Shown here piece after piece: positions 1 through 8,400 of a stretch of 64,000 nucleotides of DNA; position 1 is the first letter of the stretch; the number at the start of each line of letters is the position of its first letter. This stretch comes from Catenulispora sp. EB89 (GTDB taxonomy: Bacteria > Actinomycetota > Actinomycetes > Streptomycetales > Catenulisporaceae), in assembly GCF_041261445.1 (NCBI RefSeq), contig NZ_JBGCCU010000042.1, forward strand, positions 1 to 64,000, given 5' to 3'. The notes under the pieces were generated by a model. That model saw only the letters and a program-made list of their open reading frames with translations, ran no database searches and was not told where the DNA came from. Made by a program: the position numbers and the translations under genes.

Positions 1-378
1 TCGGCGAGGCAGCGGCGACGGCGATGATGATGACCCGGCCGGCGAACGTCCCACCGCCAGGCACCACGATCGTGGCCGACAAGGCCTGCGCAGCCGGGCA
101 TTGGAGGCCGAACTCGCCCAGCGCCACCTGCGCCTGATCCGCCCGGCCTACGGCAACGAGCCCGACCCCAGGTGCTACCCGGCCTGGCTTCGTCAGCGCA
201 TCGAGTCGGTCAACCAGTCCTTGAAGCACCCGCTGGGGATCGAACAGCCCGGAGCCCACCGGCCGACGGACTGTTCACCCGCATCGTGCAGCGCCTACTC
301 GCACTCAACGCCGCCATCTGGCACAACTGGCTCATCGGCGCCAATCACAAACGATCCCTCACCGCCTACGGCCACTAA
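1..378 (+). pseudogene. IS982-type transposase remnant, two frameshifts
   Basis: This is the C-terminal part of an IS982-like DDE transposase, readable only by joining three frames. IVADK (about 69-83) lies in frame 3, RLIRP...RIESVNQSLK (about 95-240) in frame 2, and RIVQRLLALNAAIWHNW to the stop (about 262-378) in frame 1. The order and wording match the family C-terminus, including the ESVN and LAAGIWHNW-type blocks. Two frame changes mean it is dead, and the 5' part lies outside the window. The following 188 bp (379-566) hold no gene, only degenerate GGCATGGCACGG-like repeats. Confidence 0.75.
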
Positions 379-566
379 CCACGCCACACCCCCGCCACCA
401 ACCCACATCAGTCATCTAGGGGCTCAGTCCGACAGATCCGTTACGGGGGAACGACTTCGGGCGCTCGTCTTAGCACTAGCGTTAGCACGGGATGGCATAG
501 CACGGCGACGGCATGGCAGAGCATCGCATGGCACGGCCCGCCGTGGCTCGGCTCGGCTCGGTGCGG

Positions 567-1292
567 CTACCAGGGCACCACGCCGTCGGCGTCGAACAGG
601 CCGCCGCTGGGACCGTCGTCCGGGAGCGTCGCCAGCCGGATCGAGGCCGCCGCGCCCTGCGCCGGGGTGAGCGTGCCCTGGAACCCGTTCAGGTCCGTGG
701 CCACGTAGCCGGGGCACGCGAGGTTGATCAGGATGCCGGAGCCCTCCAGCTCCTTGGCGTACTGGATCGTGACAGCGTTCAGATACGTCTTCGTCGGCGT
801 GTAGCCGCCGCTGATGCCGCCCCGGTTCATGCCCGGCGTGGTCTGGAACGTCAGTGAGGCGACGTGGCTGGACTGGTTGACGATGCGCGGGTGCGCGGAG
901 CGGCGCAGCAGCGGCAGCATCGCGTTGGTGACCCGGACGACGCCGACGACGTTGGTGTCGACCATCCGCAGCAGGACCTCCGGATTCAGGGCCGTGGGGA
1001 CGTCCGGCCAGCCCTCGGCGATGCCGGCGTTGTTGACCAGCACGTCCAGGCGTCCGGCGCGGTCCTCGATCAGTTGCGCCGCGGCGGCCACGCTCTCGTC
1101 GTCGGTCACGTCCAGCGTCACGCCGAACGCGTCGACGCCAGCCGCGCGCAGCTTGGCCACGGCCTCGTCCCGGCGCTGCTCGTCTCGGGCCCCGATGCCG
1201 ACGCTCCAGCCCAGCGCTCCCAAGCCTGCCGCGATCTCGTACCCGATGCCTTTGTTCGCGCCGGTGACCAGCGCGATCGTCTTCTCGCTCAT
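567..1292 (-). CDS. SDR family oxidoreductase
   Basis: A 241-residue short-chain dehydrogenase, probably NAD(P)(H)-dependent and cytoplasmic; the substrate is unknown. A TGANKGIG cofactor motif sits at residues 10-17, NNAG near 90, a catalytic Ser in NQSSH and the YTPTK catalytic Tyr/Lys. Full length for a classical SDR. The start is placed at MSEKTIALVTG because an upstream in-frame start would add 29 unrelated residues running into the neighbouring promoter region. It is divergent from a LysR gene 104 bp away, the usual layout for an activator and its target. The YTPTK region and the plain NNAG give no further specificity clue. Confidence 0.88.
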   Translation of the reverse strand: MSEKTIALVTGANKGIGYEIAAGLGALGWSVGIGARDEQRRDEAVAKLRAAGVDAFGVTLDVTDDESVAAAAQLIEDRAGRLDVLVNNAGIAEGWPDVPTALNPEVLLRMVDTNVVGVVRVTNAMLPLLRRSAHPRIVNQSSHVASLTFQTTPGMNRGGISGGYTPTKTYLNAVTIQYAKELEGSGILINLACPGYVATDLNGFQGTLTPAQGAAASIRLATLPDDGPSGGLFDADGVVPW

Positions 1293-1384
1293 GACTGGAA
1301 GTCTTGTCCGAACGCGTGCGCGGACCAACACCGACTCGGCACCGCAGCTATGTCCGCGCGGCATCGGTGCAGGCTCCACAGGGT

Positions 1385-1390
1385 TACCGT
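1385..1390 (+). promoter_or_regulatory. -10 hexamer, leaderless LysR mRNA
   Basis: TACCGT ends 6 nt before the ATG at 1397, with no Shine-Dalgarno, so the transcript probably starts at or next to the start codon. It lies in the 104-bp divergent spacer, where LysR binding would also be expected. Confidence 0.5.
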
Positions 1391-1396
1391 GGACGC

Positions 1397-2236
1397 ATGG
1401 AGATCCGCGAGTTGCAGTACTTCGTCGCCGTCGCCGAGGAACTGCACTTCGGGAAGGCCGCCGAGCGGCTGGATATCGCGCAGCCGGCGTTGTCCCGCTC
1501 CATCGCTCAGCTCGAACGGCGGTTGGACGTCACGCTCTTGGAGCGGAGCAGCCGGAAGGTCGCGCTCACCGAGGCCGGGGGCGTGCTGCTGGCTGAGGCG
1601 CGCTCGATTCTCAGTGCGGTGGCTGCTGCTGAGCGTCGTACGCAGGAGGCGGCGCAGAAGCGTCCTCGGGTCGTGCTCGCGGTCAAGACCGGGACGGCCG
1701 GGGATCTGCTGGCGAAGGTGCTCGACGCCTACCGCGCGGAGCCCGGCGCTGCCGAGGTGGAGCTGCTGCTGTGCGAGGCGCACCAGCATCAGCGGCTGCT
1801 GCTCAGCGGGCAGGCCGATGTGGCGTTGCTGCATCTGCCCTTCGATCCGGCCGACGGGCTCGACACCGAGGTGTTGTTCACCGAGCCGCAGGTGGCGGTC
1901 CTGCCGACGTCGCACCCGCTGGCCGGGCGTGCGCAGGTTCGGTCGGCGGAGCTTGCCGGGTTGCCGGGCCTGCCGATGGCGCGCTGGTGCAGGCCGGACG
2001 GGAGCTATCCGGACGGGCCCGGGCCCGAGGTGCACAATCTCGGGCAGGTCTTCCAGCTCATCGCGCTCGGCCGGGCCACGGTGGTGGTGCCGGAGTCGGC
2101 TGCCGTGGATCTGCGGCGGGATCTGGTCGCGGTGCCGGTGGTGGACGCCGGGCCGGTGACCACGGTGATCGCTTGGCCGACGGAGAGTCGGCAGCGTGCG
2201 GTGGCTGATTTGGTGCGGGTGGCCACGCGGGTGTGA
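1397..2236 (+). CDS. LysR family transcriptional regulator
   Basis: A 279-residue LysR-type regulator. The N-terminal winged HTH begins at residue 1 (MEIRELQYFVAVAEELHFGK, followed by the AAERL...QPALSRSI recognition region and LLERSS). A linker helix and a periplasmic-binding-protein-like effector domain (about 90-279) follow. The start is the ATG of MEIREL, as in most of the family. It is divergent from the SDR gene at 567-1292, which it most likely controls along with itself. The ligand cannot be predicted. A second LysR of the same ELQYFVAVAEELHFG type lies at 43454. Confidence 0.92.
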   Translation: MEIRELQYFVAVAEELHFGKAAERLDIAQPALSRSIAQLERRLDVTLLERSSRKVALTEAGGVLLAEARSILSAVAAAERRTQEAAQKRPRVVLAVKTGTAGDLLAKVLDAYRAEPGAAEVELLLCEAHQHQRLLLSGQADVALLHLPFDPADGLDTEVLFTEPQVAVLPTSHPLAGRAQVRSAELAGLPGLPMARWCRPDGSYPDGPGPEVHNLGQVFQLIALGRATVVVPESAAVDLRRDLVAVPVVDAGPVTTVIAWPTESRQRAVADLVRVATRV

Positions 2237-2290
2237 TCGGTGGGTCGCGGCGTTGTGTTCGCGGCACGGCGGGCGGCGGGACCAGCGCTG

Positions 2291-2460
2291 CCGGGTGCGA
2301 CCTCGGCGGCGCTTGCGAGCTCGATGGCGGCCTCGGTGTTGCGGGCTGCGGGGCGTTGCGGGCTGCGACCTCGATCGCGGCCTCGGTGTTGCGGGCTGCG
2401 GGGCGTAGCGGTTTGCGGCCTCGACGGCGGCCTCGGTGTTGCGGGTTGCGGCCTCGGCGG
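2291..2460. repeat. 50-bp tandem repeat in intergenic spacer
   Basis: The 378-bp spacer between the LysR gene and the acyl-CoA synthetase (2237-2614) contains no credible gene. Its core is a 50-bp tandem repeat. Two well-matched units at 2341-2390 and 2391-2440 are flanked by a diverged unit (2291-2340) and a partial one (2441-2460). CCTCGGTGTT recurs at 2331, 2381 and 2431. Fifty is not a multiple of three, so the frame changes between units, which argues against coding. Confidence 0.8.
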
Positions 2461-2601
2461 CGGCGCTTGGTGCGCTCGGCCGGCTCGGTGATTCGGGTGG
2501 TGCCGATGTGGGGGCGATGCGGCGGCGGTGCCGGATCTGCTGCCTCGATGCCTGCCGTGCAGCCGAAGCCGATGACCCTGGAAGTCTCATGCGCCAGTCC
2601 C

Positions 2602-2607
2602 TACCCT
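2602..2607 (+). promoter_or_regulatory. -10 hexamer, leaderless acyl-CoA synthetase mRNA
   Basis: TACCCT ends 7 nt before the ATG at 2615 and no Shine-Dalgarno is present; a leaderless start is the simplest reading. Confidence 0.45.
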
Positions 2608-2614
2608 GCGCCGC

Positions 2615-4309
2615 ATGACCGGACGCTGGAGCACCTCCGTAGCCGAGCTCTTCACCGCCCGTGCCGGCGACCACGCCACCGCGCTGACCTGGGCCGGACC
2701 GGACGGCGACGTGCGGCGCGTGTCCTGGGACGAGCACGTGCGGCACAGTGCGGCGCGCGCCGCGTGGCTGGCCGAGCGGCTTCCGGCGGCGGGTGCGCGG
2801 GCAGCGGCAGGGCGGGGGCGTCGACATGTCGGGGTGCTGATGGAGAACGTGCCGGAGTTCTCCTACCTGCTCGGCGCGGCGGCGCTCGGCGGGTTCACGC
2901 TGGTCGGGCTGAATCCGACGCGTGGCGCGGCTGAGGTCGTGCGGGATGCGCGGCACACGGACTGCGCGCTGATCGTCACCGAGTCTGGGTTCGCGGATAT
3001 GGTGCGCGACTGCGGTGTCCCGGTGGTGGACGTCGACTCGACGGAAGAATGGTCTTCCTTACGGCACAACGGTTTCAGCGCTTGTTCCTACCTCCAGTAC
3101 GAGGACCAGGATGAGAACCGGGATGAAGACGCGGCGGGCATCTCCGAGCTTCCTTTCATGCTCATCCTGACCTCTGGCACGACGTCGGCCCCGAAGGCCG
3201 TGGTCTGCTCGCAGGGCAAGCTCGCGTCGCAGGGCTCCAGCCTGGCCGTGCAGCGTGGGCTCACCAAGGACGACGTCCTGTACTGCGCGATGCCGCTGTT
3301 CCACAGCAACGCCGTCATCGCCGCGTGGGTTCCGGCGGTCGCGACCGGGGCGACGCTCGCTCTGCGCCGTCGGTTCTCCGCCTCGGGCTTCTTGCCGGAC
3401 GTGCGGAGCTTCGGTGCCACGTATGCGAACTACGTCGGCAAGCCGCTCGCCTACATCCTGGCCACTCCCGAGCAGCCTGATGACGGTGACAACACGCTGC
3501 GTCAGGTGTTCGGCAACGAGGCGGCGCCTGCTGACGTGCAGCGCTTCGCCAAGCGCTTCGGGTGTTCGGTGACCGACGCGTTCGGCTCGACGGAGGGCGG
3601 GATCTCGTTCTACCGGCTGCCGTCCACGCCGCCGTTGGCGCTCGGCGTGCCGGTCGGGGATGTCCGGATCGTCGATGCCGAGACCGGTGCCGAGTGCGCG
3701 GTCGGTGAGGTCGGGGAGATGGTGAACTTCGCCGGGGCCGGGGCGTTCGAGGGCTACTACAAGCACCGGGAGGCCGACGAGGCCAAGCTGCGCGACGGGC
3801 ACTTCTGGTCCGGTGACCTGGCGTATCGGGACGCTGAGGGGAACTTCTTCTTCGCCGGGCGGTCGGGGGACTGGATCCGGGTCGGCGGGGAGAACTTCGC
3901 GTCCGGGCCGATCGCGCGGGCCGTGGAGGAGTGGGAGGGGGCGGTCGCGGCGGCGGCGTACGGGGTGCCGGATGTCGCGGCGGGGGATCAGGTGATGGTC
4001 GCCCTGGAGCCGAGCGCCGGTGCCGGCGGGTTCGAGGCGTTCGATCCGGCCGAGTTGGAGGCGTACCTGGGTTCCCATTCGGAGCTGCCGAAATTGTGGT
4101 GGCCGCGGTATGTGCGCCTCGTGGCGTCGATGCCGAGGACGGCCACGCACAAGATCCTTGTCCGCGCGTTGGTGGAAGAGGCCTGGTGTACGCCGGATCC
4201 GGTGTACTTGCGGGAGGCCGGCCGGTACCGCCGGATGACCGATGCCGACCGTGCCGACCTGGCCCGGGAGTTCGCCGGGCACGGCCGTACCCCGCCCCGC
4301 GCGGGGTAG
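2615..4309 (+). CDS. Acyl-CoA synthetase (AMP-binding, FadD-like)
   Basis: A 564-residue adenylate-forming enzyme expected to activate a carboxylic acid to its acyl-CoA via an acyl-AMP. The ATP-binding P-loop LTSGTTSAPK is at about 185-194. Next come FGSTEGG near 325, the GDLAYRD motif, the hinge after FFAGRSGDWIRVGGENF, and a C-terminal PRTATHKILVR in which the Lys is the expected adenylation residue. Length and motif order are complete. The sequence resembles the actinobacterial FadD1/FadD17 type (recall, not searched), so a fatty or branched acid is likely. No partner gene is adjacent; a CDF transporter follows after 63 bp. Confidence 0.88.
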   Translation: MTGRWSTSVAELFTARAGDHATALTWAGPDGDVRRVSWDEHVRHSAARAAWLAERLPAAGARAAAGRGRRHVGVLMENVPEFSYLLGAAALGGFTLVGLNPTRGAAEVVRDARHTDCALIVTESGFADMVRDCGVPVVDVDSTEEWSSLRHNGFSACSYLQYEDQDENRDEDAAGISELPFMLILTSGTTSAPKAVVCSQGKLASQGSSLAVQRGLTKDDVLYCAMPLFHSNAVIAAWVPAVATGATLALRRRFSASGFLPDVRSFGATYANYVGKPLAYILATPEQPDDGDNTLRQVFGNEAAPADVQRFAKRFGCSVTDAFGSTEGGISFYRLPSTPPLALGVPVGDVRIVDAETGAECAVGEVGEMVNFAGAGAFEGYYKHREADEAKLRDGHFWSGDLAYRDAEGNFFFAGRSGDWIRVGGENFASGPIARAVEEWEGAVAAAAYGVPDVAAGDQVMVALEPSAGAGGFEAFDPAELEAYLGSHSELPKLWWPRYVRLVASMPRTATHKILVRALVEEAWCTPDPVYLREAGRYRRMTDADRADLAREFAGHGRTPPRAG

Positions 4310-4372
4310 ATCGTTGTTACTCTGCTTCCTTTCGGGCCCGGGGATTCGCGAAGGAGCAGGTGAGTCGCGCGC

Positions 4373-5311
4373 ATGAGCGCTGAAGGCAGTACCAAGGCGG
4401 TTGTGGCGGCGTTGGCCGCCAACATGGGGATCGCCGTGTCGAAGTTCGTGGCCTACGCCTTCACCGGTTCGGCGTCGATGCTCGCCGAGGGCGTGCACTC
4501 GGTCGCCGACTCCGGGAACCAGGTGCTGCTGCTGATCGGCGGCAAGCAGGCCCGCAAGAAGGCCGACACCGAGCATCCGTTCGGGTACGGCCGCGAGCGG
4601 TTCGTGTACGCGTTCATCGTCTCGGTGGTGCTGTTCAGCGTCGGCGGGCTGTTCGCCCTGTACGAGGGCTGGCACAAGATCATGCACCCGGAGAAGGTCG
4701 AGAGCTGGTACTGGGCGGTCGGGGTGCTGCTGTTCGCGATCGTGATGGAGGGCATGTCCTTCCGCACGGCCGTGCGCGAGTCCAACCACCTGCGCGAGGG
4801 CAGCAGCTGGATCGGCTTCATCCGCCGCGCCACCACCCCGGAGCTGCCGGTGGTGCTGCTGGAGGACTCCGGCGCGCTGCTGGGGCTGTGCTTCGCGCTG
4901 TTCGGCGTCGGCATGGCGGTGGCCACCGGCAACGGGCGCTGGGACGGCGTCGGCACGCTGGCGATCGGCGTGCTGCTGGTGTGCATCGCGGTGGTGCTGG
5001 CGGTGGAGATGAAGAGCCTGCTGGTCGGCGAGGGTGCCGGACGCCACGACGTGGCGGCGATCCGCGCCGCGGCGGTCGACGGCGACACGGTGACGGACGT
5101 GATCCACCTGCGCACGATGTACCTGGGGCCGGAGGAACTGCTGGTCGCGATGAAGATCGCGGTGCAGCACGACGACACGGCGGCGGAGGTCGCGAAGGCG
5201 ATCGACGCGGCCGAGCGGCGGATCCGGGACGCGGTGCCGGAGGCGCGGCTGATCTATCTGGAGCCTGATGTGCGGCGGCCGGGGCCTTTGCCGGCGCCTA
5301 CGACGGGGTGA
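4373..5311 (+). CDS. Cation diffusion facilitator (CDF) transporter
   Basis: A 312-residue membrane protein of the CDF family, which exports divalent metals (Zn, Mn, Co or Fe) in exchange for protons. About six hydrophobic segments occupy residues 8-215. The metal-site motif HSVAD is in TM2 and HPFGYGRERF follows in the cytoplasmic loop. A cytoplasmic ZT-dimer-like domain covers about 220-300. TM5 carries LLEDSGALLG where many CDF proteins have HxxxD, as in SLC30A9-type members, so the metal specificity may be unusual. A GAAGGAG Shine-Dalgarno lies about 15-20 nt upstream, rather far. Downstream is repeat DNA, not an operon partner. Confidence 0.88.
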   Translation: MSAEGSTKAVVAALAANMGIAVSKFVAYAFTGSASMLAEGVHSVADSGNQVLLLIGGKQARKKADTEHPFGYGRERFVYAFIVSVVLFSVGGLFALYEGWHKIMHPEKVESWYWAVGVLLFAIVMEGMSFRTAVRESNHLREGSSWIGFIRRATTPELPVVLLEDSGALLGLCFALFGVGMAVATGNGRWDGVGTLAIGVLLVCIAVVLAVEMKSLLVGEGAGRHDVAAIRAAAVDGDTVTDVIHLRTMYLGPEELLVAMKIAVQHDDTAAEVAKAIDAAERRIRDAVPEARLIYLEPDVRRPGPLPAPTTG

Positions 5312-5436
5312 GGGCTGTGGCGGCGGGGTCGGCGGCGGGGGCGGCGGCGGAGCTGTAGGACTGGCTGTGGCGGCGAGTGCTGTAGACGGCTGCGGGAACA
5401 GTACGGCTGCGCGGGCTGCGGCACTGGCGGCGGGCT

Positions 5437-5694
5437 CGGCCACGGTGCGAGCGCGGCTACCGGCCGCGGTGCGAGCGCAGGTTCCGGCCGCGGTGCGAGC
5501 GCGGGTACCGGATGCGGCGCGAGCGCGGGTGCCGGAACCGGATGCGGTGCGAGCGCAGGTTCCGGATGCGGCGCTGGCGGCGGGCTCGGCCACGGTGCGA
5601 GCACGGTAACCGGATGCGGCGCGAGCGCAGATTCCGGCCGCGGTGCGAGCGCAGGTACCGGCCGCGGTGCGAGCGCGGGTACCGGACGCGGCGG
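5437..5694. repeat. 24-bp degenerate tandem repeat between convergent genes
   Basis: The 404-bp spacer 5312-5715 holds no gene. It contains about nine to ten copies of a 24-bp unit close to CGGNNGCGGYGCGAGCGC plus RGGTWC. Clean units lie at 5437, 5461, 5485, 5509 and 5539, and more copies follow after a 30-bp interruption up to about 5694. The first units are contiguous with no spacers, so this is not a CRISPR. The unit is a multiple of three, so every frame translates as an 8-residue repeat, explaining the spurious ORFs here. It separates a plus-strand gene from a minus-strand gene. Confidence 0.85.
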
Positions 5695-5715
5695 CTGCTC
5701 GTGCGGCCCTCGCGG

Positions 5716-6363
5716 TCAGGACTCGCGCGGCGCCGCGTACCACCGCCAGCGGCCGGTGATCCGCGGGTGTCCGGGGATGTCGCCGCGTCCGGTGGCCCAC
5801 AGCAGCGTGGGCCAGCGGGCGGTGTCGGTCGGCGCCTCGGGGAACAGGCGGTGCAGGACTCTGTCGCAGAGGTCCTCCGGCGGGGTCCAGGGGATGCCGA
5901 GTCCGGCGGCCACGTCGTGCGTGTGCACCACGACCTCGACGATGCCCATCGCGGCGAAGCCCTCGGGGTCGGCCAGGCCCATGGCGTGGTGGGCTCGCTT
6001 CTCCGGCGGTGATGTCGCTACCAGTGCGGCCAGGAATGCGCCGCAGGCTTCGAACATCTCGATGAGGCCGGCGTTCCCGCCCTCGGGGTCGGCGAAGGTG
6101 GTGACCGCCGGGCCGCCTTCGTGGGTGCGCTGCCAGGCGAACGGGACGTGCCTGTCCTGTGGCGGCTTGCGGGGTCCGAGCTGTGCGGCGTAGGCGAACA
6201 GGTCGTCGGCCATGTGCTCGACGGTTTCCCAGCAGTCCCAGCCCAGGGTGCCGGCCGGGACGTGCCAGTCCTGGTCGACCGCCGTCAGCAGGGCATCGGC
6301 GGCCAGGGCGACCGACAGGGTGACGTCCTGCGCGGTGACCGGCGGCGTGGCTGTGTTGTTCAC
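5716..6363 (-). CDS. DinB/mycothiol-dependent maleylpyruvate isomerase-like protein
   Basis: A 215-residue protein with the four-helix DinB / MDMPI N-terminal fold, a family that uses a His-coordinated metal and often a thiol cofactor such as mycothiol. WETVEHMADDL (about 45-55) carries the first His and VVHTHDVAAGLG (about 145-156) the second His pair. The reaction is unknown. The start is GTG at 6363. An AAGGA sequence abuts the start too closely to be a ribosome-binding site, while TAGCCT six nt upstream suggests leaderless translation. Confidence 0.75.
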   Translation of the reverse strand: MNNTATPPVTAQDVTLSVALAADALLTAVDQDWHVPAGTLGWDCWETVEHMADDLFAYAAQLGPRKPPQDRHVPFAWQRTHEGGPAVTTFADPEGGNAGLIEMFEACGAFLAALVATSPPEKRAHHAMGLADPEGFAAMGIVEVVVHTHDVAAGLGIPWTPPEDLCDRVLHRLFPEAPTDTARWPTLLWATGRGDIPGHPRITGRWRWYAAPRES

Positions 6364-6369
6364 TCCTTG

Positions 6370-6375
6370 AGGCTA
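6370..6375 (-). promoter_or_regulatory. -10 hexamer, leaderless DinB-like mRNA
   Basis: On the minus strand TAGCCT ends 6 nt before the GTG start at 6363. Confidence 0.5.
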
Positions 6376-6406
6376 ACGCAGCACTCCCACAGGTGAAGGG
6401 CGCGTC

Positions 6407-7396
6407 TCACCCCGCTGAAAGCGCCGCCACGCCCCGGTCGTACCCCACCAGCAGCCGGCCGTCCGGCGTCGCCGTCAGCGCCTGCACCTGTGCCGGGAAC
6501 ATCAGCTCGGACCCCACCTGCCGTCCGGTACCCAGGTCCCACACGCGCACCGTCTGGTCCCAGCTCCCCGAGACCGCCACCGGCCGGCCGTCCAGCAGCG
6601 TCGTCGTCACCGTCTCCACGCCGGCGGTGTGGCCGGTGAGCGGGGCGCCGAGCGCCGTGCCCGCCGCCAGGTCCCACACCCGCAGGGTCGAGTCGTCGCT
6701 GCTGGTCACCGCGACGGTGCGGCCGTCCAGGACTGTGGTCGCCACTGCCCAGATCGCGTCCGTGTGGCCGGTCAGCGGGGTGCCGAGGGGGCGGTGCGTC
6801 GTCAGGTCCCAGACGCGCAACGTCGCGTCGTTGCCGGCGGTCACCGCGATCGGGCGGCCGTCCAGGACGGTTGTGGCCACCGCGCAGACCGGTTCGGTGT
6901 GGCCGGCCAGCGGCGTGCCTATCGGGCGGCGGGTTGTCAGGTCCCAGACCTGCACTGTCGGTTCCGCCAGGCCCAGGGCGCTGCCGGTGCAGGTGATGGC
7001 TGTGGGCCGGCCCTCGACGGTCGTGGTGGCGATCGCCTCGACCTTGTCCTCGAAGCCGCGCAGCGGCTCCCCGGACGGCTTGCCGGCCGCCAGGTCCCAC
7101 ACCCGCACCGTCATGTCGGTGCCGCTGGTCAGCGCCAGCGCGCGCCCGTCCAGCACGGTCGTGGTCAGCGCCGTGCCCCAGTGCCCCGTGACCGGCTCCC
7201 CGAGCGATTCGCCGGTGCCGGCGTCCCACGCCCGCACTGCCTGGTCCGAACCCCCGCTGAGCGCGACGAGCCGCCCGTCCACCTCGGCCGTCGCCATGGC
7301 CACGACCCAGTCCCAGTGCCCGGTGGGCGACTCGCCGTCGGTGGACCAGTCCGTCCGCCATCGGGTCGTCGGCGCATCCAGGAGATCGTGAAGCAT
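6407..7396 (-). CDS. WD40 repeat beta-propeller protein
   Basis: A 329-residue protein made almost entirely of WD40 blades of about 43 residues. Six WD signatures are visible (RAWDAG, RVWDLAAG, QVWDLTTR, RVWDLTTH, RVWDLAAG, RVWDLGTG), and the C-terminus supplies the rest of a probable seven-blade propeller. Each blade repeats a TTVLDGRP-type strand and GHT turn. No signal peptide or membrane segment is seen, so it is probably a cytoplasmic protein-interaction scaffold. ATG 7396 was chosen over GTG 7405 because TAGCGT lies 7 nt upstream of the ATG and overlaps the GTG. It is transcribed toward the DinB-like gene with 43 bp between them. Confidence 0.85.
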   Translation of the reverse strand: MLHDLLDAPTTRWRTDWSTDGESPTGHWDWVVAMATAEVDGRLVALSGGSDQAVRAWDAGTGESLGEPVTGHWGTALTTTVLDGRALALTSGTDMTVRVWDLAAGKPSGEPLRGFEDKVEAIATTTVEGRPTAITCTGSALGLAEPTVQVWDLTTRRPIGTPLAGHTEPVCAVATTVLDGRPIAVTAGNDATLRVWDLTTHRPLGTPLTGHTDAIWAVATTVLDGRTVAVTSSDDSTLRVWDLAAGTALGAPLTGHTAGVETVTTTLLDGRPVAVSGSWDQTVRVWDLGTGRQVGSELMFPAQVQALTATPDGRLLVGYDRGVAALSAG

Positions 7397-7403
7397 GGGC
7401 GGC

Positions 7404-7409
7404 ACGCTA
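7404..7409 (-). promoter_or_regulatory. -10 hexamer that decides the WD40 start
   Basis: On the minus strand TAGCGT ends 7 nt before ATG 7396. Because it overlaps the alternative GTG at 7405, it favours the ATG as a leaderless start. Confidence 0.45.
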
Positions 7410-7500
7410 CCGGTGCCGGGCTCCGCTGCTGCCGGATTTTACTCAAACAGAAGTATCAAATTACGTACTTTTACGCAGGCCGTGGTGGCAGGCAAGGCCT

Positions 7501-8400
7501 TTACTCGGTAGTCCCGTGCCCCATCCTGCCGTTCGCCGGTATGACGAACACGCCGGTGGCCTCGGCCGTCAGCCGTCCGTCGGCGTAGCAGCGGCTCCAG
7601 CCGTGGATCTTGCGTCCCTCGTGGTGTGAGAATCCGGCCTCGTAGGTGATCTTCGTGTACAGCGGCGTGGCGCGCCGCAGCGTGATCGTCAACGTCCCCG
7701 TATACCCGAACGCTCCCGACGCCCCCTGCGCGCAGCCCATGATCTCGTCGAAGCACGCCGCCACCCACGCCCCGTGCACGCGCCCCGCCGGCCCCTCGTA
7801 CGGCGCCGTGAAGTACGCCTCGCCGCGGATCACCTCGCCGTCGGCCCACATGCGCATCGGCGGGGCCAGGGGGTTGCCGCGGCCGTTGATGGTCGAGCGT
7901 TCCACCAGAAGGGTGTCGTGGCGGCGGGCAAGGCTGGCGTTCACGCCCTCGACGGCGATGTCGGTGCGCGGGATGCGGGGTAGGGCGCCGATACGGTCGG
8001 CCAGGGATTCGACTTCGGCGGCCAGGGCTATGAACCGCGCCGCCCGGTCGGTGTCGGAGCTGGTGCTAGAGCTAGAGCTAGAGCTAGAGCTAGAGCTAGA
8101 GCTAGAGCTAGAGGTAGAGGTAGAGCCGGTGCCGGAATCGGTGTCGGGGCCGGAGTTGGTGCCGGAACCGGTGTAGGAGCCGGTGTCGGAGCCGGAGGTG
8201 CCGTCCGAGTCGGCGCCAGTGCCATTCGCATCGTCGGAGTGGTATCCGACGTCCCCGGTGTCCAGCTGGAAGGCCGCGTCCACCAGCCGCCGCACCTGCT
8301 CGACCAGCCGGTGCTTCGCGACGCGCGCCGCAGACAAGTCCGCCTCGTCCTCGTCCAGCCATGCGCGCCTGATGTCGTCTTTAGAAGCCGCCTCGGTCAT
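7501..8400 (-). CDS. PaaI/4HBT-type hot-dog thioesterase with Ser-rich linker
   Basis: A 299-residue protein with three parts. A charged helical N-terminus covers about 1-50. A low-complexity Gly/Ser/Thr/Asp linker at about 55-118 includes a run of some 20 Ser. A C-terminal hot-dog domain spans about 125-295. GPAGRVHGAWVAACFDEIMG resembles the catalytic helix region of PaaI-type acyl-CoA thioesterases. It probably hydrolyses an acyl-CoA, and a hydratase/ADH/SDR operon lies divergently next door. The poly-Ser stretch is encoded by a perfect hexanucleotide repeat, so linker length can change without a frameshift. Start: ATG 8400 with GGGGAGA 8 nt upstream. Confidence 0.8.
   Translation of the reverse strand: MTEAASKDDIRRAWLDEDEADLSAARVAKHRLVEQVRRLVDAAFQLDTGDVGYHSDDANGTGADSDGTSGSDTGSYTGSGTNSGPDTDSGTGSTSTSSSSSSSSSSSSSSSSTSSDTDRAARFIALAAEVESLADRIGALPRIPRTDIAVEGVNASLARRHDTLLVERSTINGRGNPLAPPMRMWADGEVIRGEAYFTAPYEGPAGRVHGAWVAACFDEIMGCAQGASGAFGYTGTLTITLRRATPLYTKITYEAGFSHHEGRKIHGWSRCYADGRLTAEATGVFVIPANGRMGHGTTE
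8065..8124. repeat. (GCTAGA)8(GGTAGA)2 hexanucleotide repeat inside thioesterase gene
   Basis: Eight perfect copies of GCTAGA (8065-8112) are followed by two GGTAGA copies. On the coding strand they read AGC TCT, giving Ser-Ser. The unit contains CTAG, usually a rare tetranucleotide, and TCT, a rare Ser codon in DNA of this GC content. Confidence 0.95.

Noticed and set aside
379-566. Short GGCATGGCACGG-like repeats before the SDR gene
   Set aside because: Too degenerate to define a unit or boundaries; only mentioned in the transposase entry.
101-670. 189-codon plus-strand ORF
   Set aside because: Only the first ~50 codons belong to the transposase remnant; the rest is Arg/Pro-rich noise that runs into the antisense of the SDR gene.
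5437-5694. Possible CRISPR array
   Set aside because: The 24-bp units are contiguous with no unique spacers, and no cas genes are present.
3059-5800. 913-codon minus-strand open frame across acyl-CoA synthetase and CDF genes
   Set aside because: It is the antisense shadow of two well-supported genes; Arg/His/Pro-rich text with no motif, caused by GC-rich third positions.
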